Assembly: GCA_031280955.1 (NCBI GenBank)
Contig: JAITGA010000008.1
Location: 1-64,000 of the forward strand
DNA length: 64,000 nucleotides
Direction of reading: 5' to 3'
Source of the DNA: Lachnospiraceae bacterium
GTDB taxonomy: Bacteria; Bacillota; Clostridia; Lachnospirales; Lachnospiraceae
The translations under genes were made by a program, and so were the position numbers. Each line of letters starts with the position of its first letter. The stretch's first letter is position 1. The notes beneath the pieces were generated by a model, which saw only the letters and a program-made list of their open reading frames with translations, was not told the origin of the DNA and did not search any database. This document shows positions 7,472 through 16,757 of the stretch, in pieces.

Positions 7472-8461
7472 TTATAGTGACAATAACCGGCTGACCTCGA
7501 CTTCATAGTCATCAATCTTTTTCTTCATTCCCAAAGCAACGGTTATATCTTCATCGTCGAACTGCCCGTTGCGGTAGACGACAACACGGTTTATTTTGCC
7601 CTCACAAAGCAGCTCAATGGCTTTTGACCCCATGACGGAAGCATAATAACGGTCTTTGCAAGTCGGATTGCCGCCCCGCTGCATATACCCTAAGATAGTG
7701 GCGCGGGTTTCAAGCCCTGTTGCCGCTTCAATCCGCCGTGCCATGGCATCGGAGTGTCCGATTCCCTCGGCATTGATGATGATATGGTGTTTTTTTCCTG
7801 TTTTGCGATTGGCAATGATATTGTTAATCAGCGGTTGCTCGTAGTAGTCGTAATGCTCCGGCAGAAGAATGTCCTCTGCGCCGTTGGCGACACCGCACCA
7901 TAAGGCAATGTACCCGGCATCACGTCCCATTACCTCGATGATACTACAGCGTTCATGTGATGAAGAGGTGTCACGGACTTTGTCTATCGCCTCCATTGCC
8001 GTGTTGATGGCTGTATCGAAGCCAATCGTATAGTCAGTACTGGCAATGTCGAGGTCGATGGTAGCGGGTATACAAATAGCGACAACACCCTGTCTGACCA
8101 AATCCAATGCTCCCCGATATGTTCCGTCACCGCCGATGGCAACGATGGCATCAATCTGATGGCGGCGGCATATTTCAGCGGCTTTTATCTGTCCCTCCGG
8201 CTGTATGAACTCCGGACATCTGGCAGTACCAAGCACCGTCCCGCCACGCTGAATGATATCGGAGACATGGTGTTTTTCCATTTCAAATATTTCTTCGTTG
8301 AGCAGTCCTTGCCAACCCTTTTTGATACCTTTGACCTTTAATCCTTTGGCAAGAGCCGTCCTTACCGTGGCACGGATTGCGGCATTCATGCCCGGCGAGT
8401 CACCGCCACTGGTCAGTACGCCTATCGTTTCTATTTCTTCCATGATTTCCAGTTCAACCAT
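7472..8461 (-). CDS. pfkA: 6-phosphofructokinase
   Basis: A 329-residue glycolytic kinase of normal PfkA length. LTSGGDSPGMNAAIR (ATP site), AIGGDGTYRGA (Gly rather than Asp, pointing to ATP rather than pyrophosphate as donor), EVMGRDAGYIA and LGYMQRGGNPTCKDR are the family blocks. The catalytic-loop motif reads PATIDLDIASTD where most enzymes have PGTIDND.GTD: the catalytic Asp is kept, but neighbouring Gly and Asn are replaced. The ATG at 8461 has AGGAAG upstream; an in-frame ATG six codons later is possible. It phosphorylates fructose 6-phosphate. Confidence 0.95.
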   Translation of the reverse strand: MVELEIMEEIETIGVLTSGGDSPGMNAAIRATVRTALAKGLKVKGIKKGWQGLLNEEIFEMEKHHVSDIIQRGGTVLGTARCPEFIQPEGQIKAAEICRRHQIDAIVAIGGDGTYRGALDLVRQGVVAICIPATIDLDIASTDYTIGFDTAINTAMEAIDKVRDTSSSHERCSIIEVMGRDAGYIALWCGVANGAEDILLPEHYDYYEQPLINNIIANRKTGKKHHIIINAEGIGHSDAMARRIEAATGLETRATILGYMQRGGNPTCKDRYYASVMGSKAIELLCEGKINRVVVYRNGQFDDEDITVALGMKKKIDDYEVEVSRLLSL

Positions 8462-8589
8462 TCGAGCTTCCTTTCGCTGCGACGAGGACTATTCCTCGCT
8501 ATAGATGGGGTAACACTATAATATCCCCAATTGCGGCATATTTCAAGTTCTTTTGTAAAAATACTTCAAACCAATTTACACAATTTATA

Positions 8590-11500
8590 CTACACCAACC
8601 CTGACCCCCTCGCCCGCAACGCTTCTTCCTGTTCTTTGAAGCTCCTGATTTGCTCGCATAAGAGTTTTGCATCCTTGTTTTCTTCTATCGAGACACGCCC
8701 ACGGACGAAAACCCTACTCTCGTCGGTGAGGTTGCTGCTGAATTTCTCATATTCCTTGGGGAAAACGATTACTTCACATGCTCCTGCCAAGTCCTCTATC
8801 GTCAGGAAACACATTGCTTTGTCGCCACGGGTATACTTGACTTGTTTTCCGGCGATGATGCCGCCGATTATTACGGTTTGATGGTCACGGACATTGACAG
8901 TACTGTTTTGATGTCCTGTATCACTCCCCGCAGCATCCACACCCTCGCTCTCATGGACGAAATCAGCGCAAGTGTGGGTAATCGTCGCCCGCCATAGCTT
9001 CTCATGTTCCTCAAGCGGATGCCCGCTGACATAGATTCCGAGTACCTCTTTTTCAAAAGCCAGCGATATTTCCTTGTCATACTCGCCGACATCAGGGAGA
9101 CGAGGCTCAAATTCCTCCCTTTGGTCATCATCAAACATATCCATTAGCGAAAACTGTCCCGGCATGTTGCTCTTCTTATCACGCTGAAGTCCATCGACAA
9201 TCTGGGGGAAGCTATACATAAACTGCTTACGTGTCCCCGGCAAACTATCAAGCGCACCCGCCTTGATGAAGTTTTCGATGGCTTTTTTGCCCAAGTCCCG
9301 TGACGGTATCCGTGAGATAAAATCCTTGAGGCTCGTGAACACCCCATTTGCTTTCCGTTCATTTACCAGGGCCGTTATCGTGGGATATCCCACGCTCTTG
9401 ATTGCTGTTAGGGCGTATCTGATGGTCTTCTCTTTCCCCTGTGTATGGAAAGATACCGAAAACCCGCCTTCGCCTTGATTGATGTCAGGCGGAAGCAGCG
9501 TAATCCCCATATTACGGCATGTCATGATATAAGCGGCGACTTTGGCGGGGTGGTCAATTACCGATGTCATCAGTGCCGCCATAAACTCCACGGGATAGTG
9601 ATGTTTCAAGTACGCTGTTTGATATGAAACCACGGCATAGCAAGCGGCATGGGATTTGTTAAAAGCATATTTGGCAAAATCAAGCATATCATCATATATA
9701 CTGCCGGCGACTGCCGCACTAATACCGTTGGCAACACAACCGGGAACGTTTTCTTCCTGATTTCCATAAATGAACGAAGCCCGCTCTCTTTCCATCACAT
9801 CTTGGTCTTTCTTGCTCATTGCTCGCCGCAGGATATCACTGCGCCCAAGTGTATACCCACCGAGGTCACGAACGATTTGCATGACTTGCTCCTGATAGAC
9901 GATACATCCGTATGTCGGCGAGAGAATCGGCTCTAGCTGCGGACAAAGATATGTGATGGCTTCTCCGGAATTTTTGTTGCGGATATAACGGGGAATGAAC
10001 TCCATCGGCCCCGGACGGTAAAGTGATATCCCGGCGATGATATCCTCCAGACTGCGAGGTTTCAACTCTTTCATGAAGCTCTTCATTCCCGCACTCTCCA
10101 GTTGGAACACACCCTCGGTGCGAGCGTTGCCGATATCGGCAAAAACTGCTTGATCGTTATAATCTATTTGGTCGAGATTTATCTCTTCTCCCTTATTTTT
10201 GTTGACTATCTCTACAGTATCTTGGATAACCGTAAGTGTCCGCAAACCAAGGAAATCCATTTTGAGAAGTCCCAGTTCCTCCAGTGTATTCATCGTAAAC
10301 TGAGTCGTTATCGCTCCCTCCTGACCACACGCCAGCGGGACGAACTCGACTGCGGGGCGACTGGTAATGACCACACCCGCGGCATGAGTGGAAGCATTGC
10401 GGGGCAAGCCCTCCAAGTGCTTTGCCATCGAAAAGAGGTATTTGACCTGATCGTCGTTCTCGCACAGCCGCCGCAAATCACCGTTGATTTCCAAAGCGCG
10501 TGTCAAAGTGATGCCTAGCTCGTTGGGTATCATCTTCGCTATCGAATCAACGAAAGCATAGGGCAAATCCATCACCCTGCCGACATCACGAATTGCCCCT
10601 TTCGCCGCCATCGTGCCAAAGGTGGCAATTTGGACGACTCGGTCTTTGCCATATTTTTTCCCGACATAATCAATGACCTCTTCACGACGCACGAAGCAAA
10701 AATCAACATCTATATCAGGCATGGATATCCGTTCGGGGTTGAGGAAGCGTTCAAAGAGAAGATGATAGCGAACCGGGTCAATGTCCGTAATCGCAAGGCA
10801 ATATGAAACCAAGCTCCCGGCAGCAGAACCACGACCGGGACCGACGATGATTCCCACTTCACGAGCATGACGGATGAAATCCCAGACTATCAAAAAGTAG
10901 TCAACAAACCCCTGTGAGGTAATCGACTCCAACTCAAAATCAAGCATCGCCTTTAGCTCCGCTGTGACATTTTCATAACGCTTCCCTAGTCCCTGATAAC
11001 ATAGCTCACGCAAATACTCCGCTGCCTGATACCCGCTCGGCACGTCATATGACGGTAGCTTGGGTACGCCGAACTCAATTTCCACATTACAACGTGATGC
11101 TATCAGCTGCGTGTTCGCCACCGCTTCCAGGGCATAAGGGAAAAGCGACTTCATTTCCGCTTCGCTTTTGACAAAATACTGCCCACCCTCATAACGCATC
11201 CTGTCGTTGTCGCTGAGCTTTTTGTTTGTTTGAACACAAAGAAGCACATCATGAGCGGCTTCATCTTCACGATGGGTATAATGGATATCATTGGTGGCAA
11301 CAAGAGGAATCCCATGTTTTTGACTGATTTTTAGCAACTGGGTGGCGACAGTTCTTTGTTCCGCAAGACCATGATCTTGTATTTCAAGGAAAAAGTTGTT
11401 CTCGCCAAAAGAATCACGATAATGAAGAGCCGCTTTTTCGGCTTCCTCTAGCTGTCCTTTGAGAATTAACCGTGGTATCTCACCGCCAAGACAAGCCGAC

Positions 11501-11904
11501 AAGGCTATGATACCCTCGTGATAACGATGAAGTATCTCACGGTCAACACGAGGACGATAGTAAAAACCCTCGATGAAACCAAGGCTGACTATCTTCATCA
11601 AGTTTTGATAGCCGATATTGTTCTCTGCCAACAATACCAGATGATGATAGCGTTCCTCACCGCCGGTCGTTTCCTTGTCGAAGCGTGATTCGGGAGCGAC
11701 ATAAACCTCGCAACCCAGAATCGGGGTGATTCCCTTTGCCTTTGCTTCCTTGTAGAAATCAATTACACCATACATAACCCCATGGTCGGTGATGGCGGCA
11801 TGGGTTTGTCCGAGTTCCTTGACACGGCGGATATATTCCTTGATTTTGTTAGAGCCGTCTAAAAGACTATATTCAGTATGAGTATGCAGGTGGGCAAAAG
11901 GCAT
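8590..11904 (-). CDS. dnaE: DNA polymerase III subunit alpha (DnaE)
   Basis: A 1104-residue class C replicative polymerase. It starts with a PHP domain (FAHLHTHTEYSLLDGS; AAITDHGVMYG), then the palm with GPGRGSAAGSLVSYCL and the catalytic PDIDVDFCF, the fingers, a helix-hairpin-helix region and a C-terminal OB fold (IIGGIIAGKQVKYTRGD). There is no exonuclease insertion, so it is DnaE rather than PolC; in Firmicutes it works with PolC at the fork. The ATG lies 12 bp after metK, with both on the same strand. Confidence 0.97.
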   Translation of the reverse strand: MPFAHLHTHTEYSLLDGSNKIKEYIRRVKELGQTHAAITDHGVMYGVIDFYKEAKAKGITPILGCEVYVAPESRFDKETTGGEERYHHLVLLAENNIGYQNLMKIVSLGFIEGFYYRPRVDREILHRYHEGIIALSACLGGEIPRLILKGQLEEAEKAALHYRDSFGENNFFLEIQDHGLAEQRTVATQLLKISQKHGIPLVATNDIHYTHREDEAAHDVLLCVQTNKKLSDNDRMRYEGGQYFVKSEAEMKSLFPYALEAVANTQLIASRCNVEIEFGVPKLPSYDVPSGYQAAEYLRELCYQGLGKRYENVTAELKAMLDFELESITSQGFVDYFLIVWDFIRHAREVGIIVGPGRGSAAGSLVSYCLAITDIDPVRYHLLFERFLNPERISMPDIDVDFCFVRREEVIDYVGKKYGKDRVVQIATFGTMAAKGAIRDVGRVMDLPYAFVDSIAKMIPNELGITLTRALEINGDLRRLCENDDQVKYLFSMAKHLEGLPRNASTHAAGVVITSRPAVEFVPLACGQEGAITTQFTMNTLEELGLLKMDFLGLRTLTVIQDTVEIVNKNKGEEINLDQIDYNDQAVFADIGNARTEGVFQLESAGMKSFMKELKPRSLEDIIAGISLYRPGPMEFIPRYIRNKNSGEAITYLCPQLEPILSPTYGCIVYQEQVMQIVRDLGGYTLGRSDILRRAMSKKDQDVMERERASFIYGNQEENVPGCVANGISAAVAGSIYDDMLDFAKYAFNKSHAACYAVVSYQTAYLKHHYPVEFMAALMTSVIDHPAKVAAYIMTCRNMGITLLPPDINQGEGGFSVSFHTQGKEKTIRYALTAIKSVGYPTITALVNERKANGVFTSLKDFISRIPSRDLGKKAIENFIKAGALDSLPGTRKQFMYSFPQIVDGLQRDKKSNMPGQFSLMDMFDDDQREEFEPRLPDVGEYDKEISLAFEKEVLGIYVSGHPLEEHEKLWRATITHTCADFVHESEGVDAAGSDTGHQNSTVNVRDHQTVIIGGIIAGKQVKYTRGDKAMCFLTIEDLAGACEVIVFPKEYEKFSSNLTDESRVFVRGRVSIEENKDAKLLCEQIRSFKEQEEALRARGSGLV

Positions 11905-11916
11905 GGTGCATCCTCT

Positions 11917-13101
11917 TTATTTCGCAAGATACTTCTTCAACACTTCCACCTTGTCAAGCCGTTCCCAAGGAAGGTTGAGATCGTCCCTGCCAAAATGTCC
12001 GTATGCGGCAGTTTGCCGATATATCGGACGGCGCAAGTCGAGCATCTTGATGATACCCGTAGGACGCAAATCGAAGTTCTCCCTGATAATCGCTACCAAC
12101 TCCTGTGTGGAGAGTTTACCGGTGGCAAATGTCTCTACGGCAATAGAAGTCGGAACAGCAACACCGATTGCATATGAAAGCTGAATCTCACATTTGTCCG
12201 CCAAACCGGCGGCAACGATATTTTTGGCAACGTAGCGGGCAGCATATGCAGCAGAGCGGTCTACCTTGGTACAGTCCTTGCCTGAAAAAGCACCGCCGCC
12301 ATGACGGGCATAGCCACCATAAGTATCAACAATGATTTTGCGCCCGGTAAGTCCGGCATCGCCATGTGGCCCGCCAATTACGAAACGACCGGTCGGATTG
12401 ATAAAATACTTCGTGTTTTCATCAAGTAACTCCTTTGGCAAAATCGGGGTGATTACCTGTTCCTTGATATCGGCGTGGATTTGCTCTTGGCTCACGCCGG
12501 GGTCATGTTGGGTTGAAAGGACTACGGCTTCGATACGGAGTGGCTTACCGTTTTCGTCATATTCCACGCTGACCTGACTCTTTCCGTCCGGGCGCAGATA
12601 TTTAATCGAGCCGTTTTTGCGAACCTCAGTCAATTTCTTCACCAGTTTATGCGCCAATGATATTGCGTAAGGCATGTATTCCTCAGTCTCATTGGTAGCA
12701 TAACCGAACATCATCCCTTGATCGCCGGCTCCGATAGCATCCTCATTGGTTTCACTTTGCTTCGCTTCAAATGCCTTATTGACCCCCATCGCAATATCGC
12801 TACTTTGTTCATCAATTGCTACGAAGACGGCACAGGAATTGCCATCGAAACCGAACTCTGAGCGATCGTAACCAATCTCCACGACGGTATCACGGACGAT
12901 ACGAGGAATATCAACATAGGCATTGGTGGTAATCTCGCCCATGACAACTACGAAACCGGTACACGCCGCACATTCACAGGCAACGCGGCTAAGCGGGTCT
13001 ACATTCATCAGGGCATCAAGGATGGCATCGGAAATAGCATCACACATTTTGTCAGGGTGTCCCTCGGTCACGGATTCAGATGTAAACAAATATTTTTCCA
13101 T
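11917..13101 (-). CDS. metK: S-adenosylmethionine synthetase
   Basis: A 394-residue enzyme of standard MetK length. [20 protein letters not shown] (substrate and metal site), [12 protein letters not shown] (ATP-binding loop), [20 protein letters not shown] and [19 protein letters not shown] (P-loop-like, K and D metal ligands) are all intact. It makes AdoMet from methionine and ATP. The gap to the upstream kinase gene is only 55 bp, with a weak TGCCAC/GTGGCA hairpin and no SAM riboswitch. Confidence 0.97.
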   Translation of the reverse strand: MEKYLFTSESVTEGHPDKMCDAISDAILDALMNVDPLSRVACECAACTGFVVVMGEITTNAYVDIPRIVRDTVVEIGYDRSEFGFDGNSCAVFVAIDEQSSDIAMGVNKAFEAKQSETNEDAIGAGDQGMMFGYATNETEEYMPYAISLAHKLVKKLTEVRKNGSIKYLRPDGKSQVSVEYDENGKPLRIEAVVLSTQHDPGVSQEQIHADIKEQVITPILPKELLDENTKYFINPTGRFVIGGPHGDAGLTGRKIIVDTYGGYARHGGGAFSGKDCTKVDRSAAYAARYVAKNIVAAGLADKCEIQLSYAIGVAVPTSIAVETFATGKLSTQELVAIIRENFDLRPTGIIKMLDLRRPIYRQTAAYGHFGRDDLNLPWERLDKVEVLKKYLAK

Positions 13102-13156
13102 TTTTCCTCCTATATTCTGTCGTTATGCCACTTGCTTCCCGCTATCTGTGGCATGT

Positions 13157-16100
13157 TTATGACATTTGCAGATACATTCTCATTTTCTTTATCAGTAAAT
13201 CCATATCAATCGGTTTGCCCAAGTGGTCAACCATGCCCGCATCGAGACAGTCAGCAATATCGCTGGTGAAGACATTAGCAGTAAGGGCAACTATCGGCGT
13301 TCTCTCACGGCAGAAGCCCGGTAGTTCACAGATACGTCGTGTTGCTTCGAGTCCGTCCATCCGCGGCATTTGTATATCCATGAGAATGATATTATACTTG
13401 TCGGGTTCAGCAGCCACCAAATCAAGAGCCTCGATTCCATTTTCGGCACTGTCAATCTGAATTTGCGTATCTTCGAGCAGGGCGATCAGTATCTCGCGAT
13501 TGATTTCGATATCCTCAACCAACAACATCTTCTTGTCGGCAAACTCTCCGCTCATGACTGCGTGACTTTCTTCCTCATTGACGCCGAGACACTCATTTAT
13601 ACAGTCGATAATCGACGAAGAGAAGAACGGTTTCAACAAGTGCATATCTACACCTGCATCATGGGCTTCATCTTTGACCCTGTTCCACTCCGTCACCGTT
13701 ATCATTGTCACTACCGAAGGACGACCGACCTGTCGTGATTTGATCCATCTGGTCAGTTCTATCCCGTCCATCTTGGGCATTTGTAAATCAATGAAGTAAA
13801 TATCATAATCGCCGCGTTCTTTCACCAAACGACACGCCTGTAACCCATCTGCCGCGACATCGCATGTAACATCCAGTTGCTTGAAGACCTCACGGAACTG
13901 TACCCGTGTTTCTGCCATGTCATCAACCACCAAAACCCGTACGTTTTTGGCATTTACGCCCGGTGCGAGTAATGATTGCAGTTTCTTTTTGCCCCGCAAC
14001 ATCTTGAATGTGAAGACAAACTTAGAGCCTTTTCCAAGTTCTGAAACTACGTCTATTTCGCCTTCCATTTGCTCAATGATACGTTTGGAGATGACAAGCC
14101 CCAGTCCTGTTCCGCCATAATCGCGGCTAATATCGCTCTTTGCCTGTCCGAATGGAACAAAGAGTGCCTTTTTGTGTTCCTCGCTCATGCCGATACCGGT
14201 GTCGGAGACTTCAATACATATCTCGCAGACACGATTCACCTCATTTACCAAGGTCGCCTCCATGTGGATTTTGCCTTGCTCCGGGGTAAACTTGACGGCA
14301 TTGGAGAAGAGGTTGGTGATAACCTGTGCCAGCCGTTGGCTATCGCCGCGCAAGAAACGGGGGATACCCCGATCTACTTTGACCGTGACCGCAAGTTGCT
14401 TTTCTTCGGTACGGTAACTGTCGCCGGAGATTACCCTTTGCAGCACCCTCTCGAAGTTGAAGTCAATTGCGTGAAGCTCGAGTTTGTTGGCTTCGATTTT
14501 GGTCATGTCGAGGATGTCGTTGACTACACCCAGCAAATGAGTGGAGGCATCGCTAATCTTGTTGAGGGCATGATTTTTCATTTCCATGTCCTCTGACTTC
14601 TTGCCGATTGCCGTCATCCCGACGATGGCATTGAGCGGTGTCCGCATTTCATGGCTCATATTGGAAAGGAAATCACCTTTTGCCTTGCTGGCAGCATTGG
14701 CTTGTTCAAGCATTTCTTTACGGATAATCGCATCGGCAAACATTTGTGCCGCCGATTGCAAGAGATTGAGTTCGGTCGAACCCTCATCAAAGTACTCCGC
14801 CTCGTCATGGTCTTCAAGGGAAATAATACCCCAGAGATTGCCGTGTACGAAGATTGGAGCCATAAAAATGGTCTTCACCCCATGTTTCGCAAAGAGTTTG
14901 GCATCTTCCTTGGTCATGCCGGAAACACGCTTGTTTATATGATCGCCGCTGTTCAAAATTTCTATCCACTTCTTGGGAATAGGAACGTCATGTACTGAAG
15001 CAAAGCAAATTTCCGGCGATACCGTACCGCCTTCTTTTCGATCCCAAAGATAAACAGACTCGTGGGTAACTTGCTTCGGATTATCATCATCTGCATACTG
15101 CTTGAAGATATGTACCCTGTCTACTCCCATTGAGTCTGCCACGACGTAAATACCATTGGTCATTACTTCGTCAAATGTCCTGCCATCATGTTGCGAGAAT
15201 ACTTCGGTGGCTTCATGAAGTGATTTGATTATTTGGGTACGATAATCCATGGATTCTTGAAGCAACTTTTGCTCATGGATATCATTTATCGCTCCTGCAA
15301 CCCGAATCGGCACTCCCTCATGATCACGCAAGGTCTCGCCAAAGGCGTGGAAATAACGATACTCACCATTTTTGTGCAGGAGGCGATATTCCACGTTGTA
15401 GCGTGTCTGTTCTGTAGTATCCATGATATGCTCATAAAATACACTCAAAACCCGATTCACATCATCCGGATGTAAGCGGTCGCGCCAACTGGAGAACTCA
15501 TCAGGGAACTCATCTTCAGCGTCATAGCCAAGCATCTGCCGAAACTCCGGCGAAAACCATGCCGAAGTGACAGGGGCAGAGGAATTCTTGGGGTCAACTC
15601 CGAAATCCCACAAGGCTACATCCAGACTCTTTACCAAAAGATTGAGGCGCATATTGCTGGCGACTAATTGTGTTTCCATTTCTTTCCTGGCAGTTACATC
15701 TTCTACCGTGGCAAGGGATGAGGGTTCTCCTTGATAATCGACCTTGCTGGAATTGATTCTGGCAATGAATGGTTTACCGCTCAGTTTAAGGCACTGCATT
15801 TCTACGGTAAACGAATCTTTCAAAAAGACGTCGGCAACTAAGTCTACTGTTTTCGTGCCATCCGGCTGGACTTCCGGCATGAACTTGAAGCCAACATTAC
15901 CTGCTACCTGTTCTTCAAAAGATTCACAACCAAAGACCTTTAGCGAAGCTTCGTTTGCATATGTCAACATTCCGTCAGAGATTCGCATTACCCTGACCCC
16001 GACAGGCATCAAATCAAGGATTTGCTGTAACTTCTGCTGCTCGGCTTCTACTTCCTTGATTTGCTCCTCTATTTGCTCCTGTAGCATGACTTGATTACGC

Positions 16101-16669
16101 AAATCGTAGATATATCCGATTCCGACGTAATTTCCGTCCATCATAACCCTTGTCAAAGTAAGTTCCAACGGAATTGGCGTTCCATCAGGCATACAATGAA
16201 CCCAGTTAAGCCGCATCGTCTCGCCGGCGAGGACTTTCTTGGTAATCTCGATACTCTTTTCGACTGAATTCGAACCATCAGGTTGAAACTCAGGGGAATG
16301 ACCGGGAGAACCGAAGAAGGTACTGTAAAACTCCCTTGTCGTACCATAGATTTCCAGAACTGCCGTATTACAGTCTATGAAACGGATACCATCATCGGTA
16401 TAATCATAAACAGTAATTCCCACCGGAGCTTGTTCAATCAAAGTATCAATGAACTCTGCTTTGTCCGCCAACTCAGATTGCGCCAATGTAATATAGCTCT
16501 CCTGTGCCGCACGTTCCGCTCGCAGTGTTTCCGCTACCTTGGTACGAGTGGACATTACCGTCTCCGCCCGTGTCAGTTCCCGCTCCTGTAGCAAGATAAT
16601 CCTTTGCAGTTTTTCGATTTGTAGCTGTAGGTTCTCTACGGTATCAATAGTTTCTTTCGCTTCACCCAT
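13157..16669 (-). CDS. Hybrid sensor histidine kinase with PAS, GAF and two receiver domains
   Basis: About 1170 residues, no membrane segment, so a cytoplasmic sensor. Domain order: N-terminal coiled coil, three PAS domains (about 75-205, 215-335, 340-475), GAF (about 490-665), HisKA with FLSNMSHEMRTPLNAIVGM holding the phospho-His, HATPase with GGTGLGLVISKRI, then two receivers with phospho-Asp in YFIDLQMPKMDG and IILMDIQMPRMDG. No HPt domain is visible, so a separate phosphotransfer protein is expected. The ATG at 16669 is chosen; the frame also has a TTG at 16702. No partner response regulator is adjacent. Confidence 0.92.
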   Translation of the reverse strand: MGEAKETIDTVENLQLQIEKLQRIILLQERELTRAETVMSTRTKVAETLRAERAAQESYITLAQSELADKAEFIDTLIEQAPVGITVYDYTDDGIRFIDCNTAVLEIYGTTREFYSTFFGSPGHSPEFQPDGSNSVEKSIEITKKVLAGETMRLNWVHCMPDGTPIPLELTLTRVMMDGNYVGIGYIYDLRNQVMLQEQIEEQIKEVEAEQQKLQQILDLMPVGVRVMRISDGMLTYANEASLKVFGCESFEEQVAGNVGFKFMPEVQPDGTKTVDLVADVFLKDSFTVEMQCLKLSGKPFIARINSSKVDYQGEPSSLATVEDVTARKEMETQLVASNMRLNLLVKSLDVALWDFGVDPKNSSAPVTSAWFSPEFRQMLGYDAEDEFPDEFSSWRDRLHPDDVNRVLSVFYEHIMDTTEQTRYNVEYRLLHKNGEYRYFHAFGETLRDHEGVPIRVAGAINDIHEQKLLQESMDYRTQIIKSLHEATEVFSQHDGRTFDEVMTNGIYVVADSMGVDRVHIFKQYADDDNPKQVTHESVYLWDRKEGGTVSPEICFASVHDVPIPKKWIEILNSGDHINKRVSGMTKEDAKLFAKHGVKTIFMAPIFVHGNLWGIISLEDHDEAEYFDEGSTELNLLQSAAQMFADAIIRKEMLEQANAASKAKGDFLSNMSHEMRTPLNAIVGMTAIGKKSEDMEMKNHALNKISDASTHLLGVVNDILDMTKIEANKLELHAIDFNFERVLQRVISGDSYRTEEKQLAVTVKVDRGIPRFLRGDSQRLAQVITNLFSNAVKFTPEQGKIHMEATLVNEVNRVCEICIEVSDTGIGMSEEHKKALFVPFGQAKSDISRDYGGTGLGLVISKRIIEQMEGEIDVVSELGKGSKFVFTFKMLRGKKKLQSLLAPGVNAKNVRVLVVDDMAETRVQFREVFKQLDVTCDVAADGLQACRLVKERGDYDIYFIDLQMPKMDGIELTRWIKSRQVGRPSVVTMITVTEWNRVKDEAHDAGVDMHLLKPFFSSSIIDCINECLGVNEEESHAVMSGEFADKKMLLVEDIEINREILIALLEDTQIQIDSAENGIEALDLVAAEPDKYNIILMDIQMPRMDGLEATRRICELPGFCRERTPIVALTANVFTSDIADCLDAGMVDHLGKPIDMDLLIKKMRMYLQMS

Positions 16670-16757
16670 TTGGATTGGCCCCGTTTCTCTGAAAATAGAC
16701 AACGATGTTCACTATAGTAGCACAAAATCACGGTTTCCACAATTACTAAGTTGAAAT

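Noticed and set aside
13102-13156. SAM riboswitch before metK
   Set aside because: The gap is only 55 bp and shows a single short hairpin, too small for an S-box.
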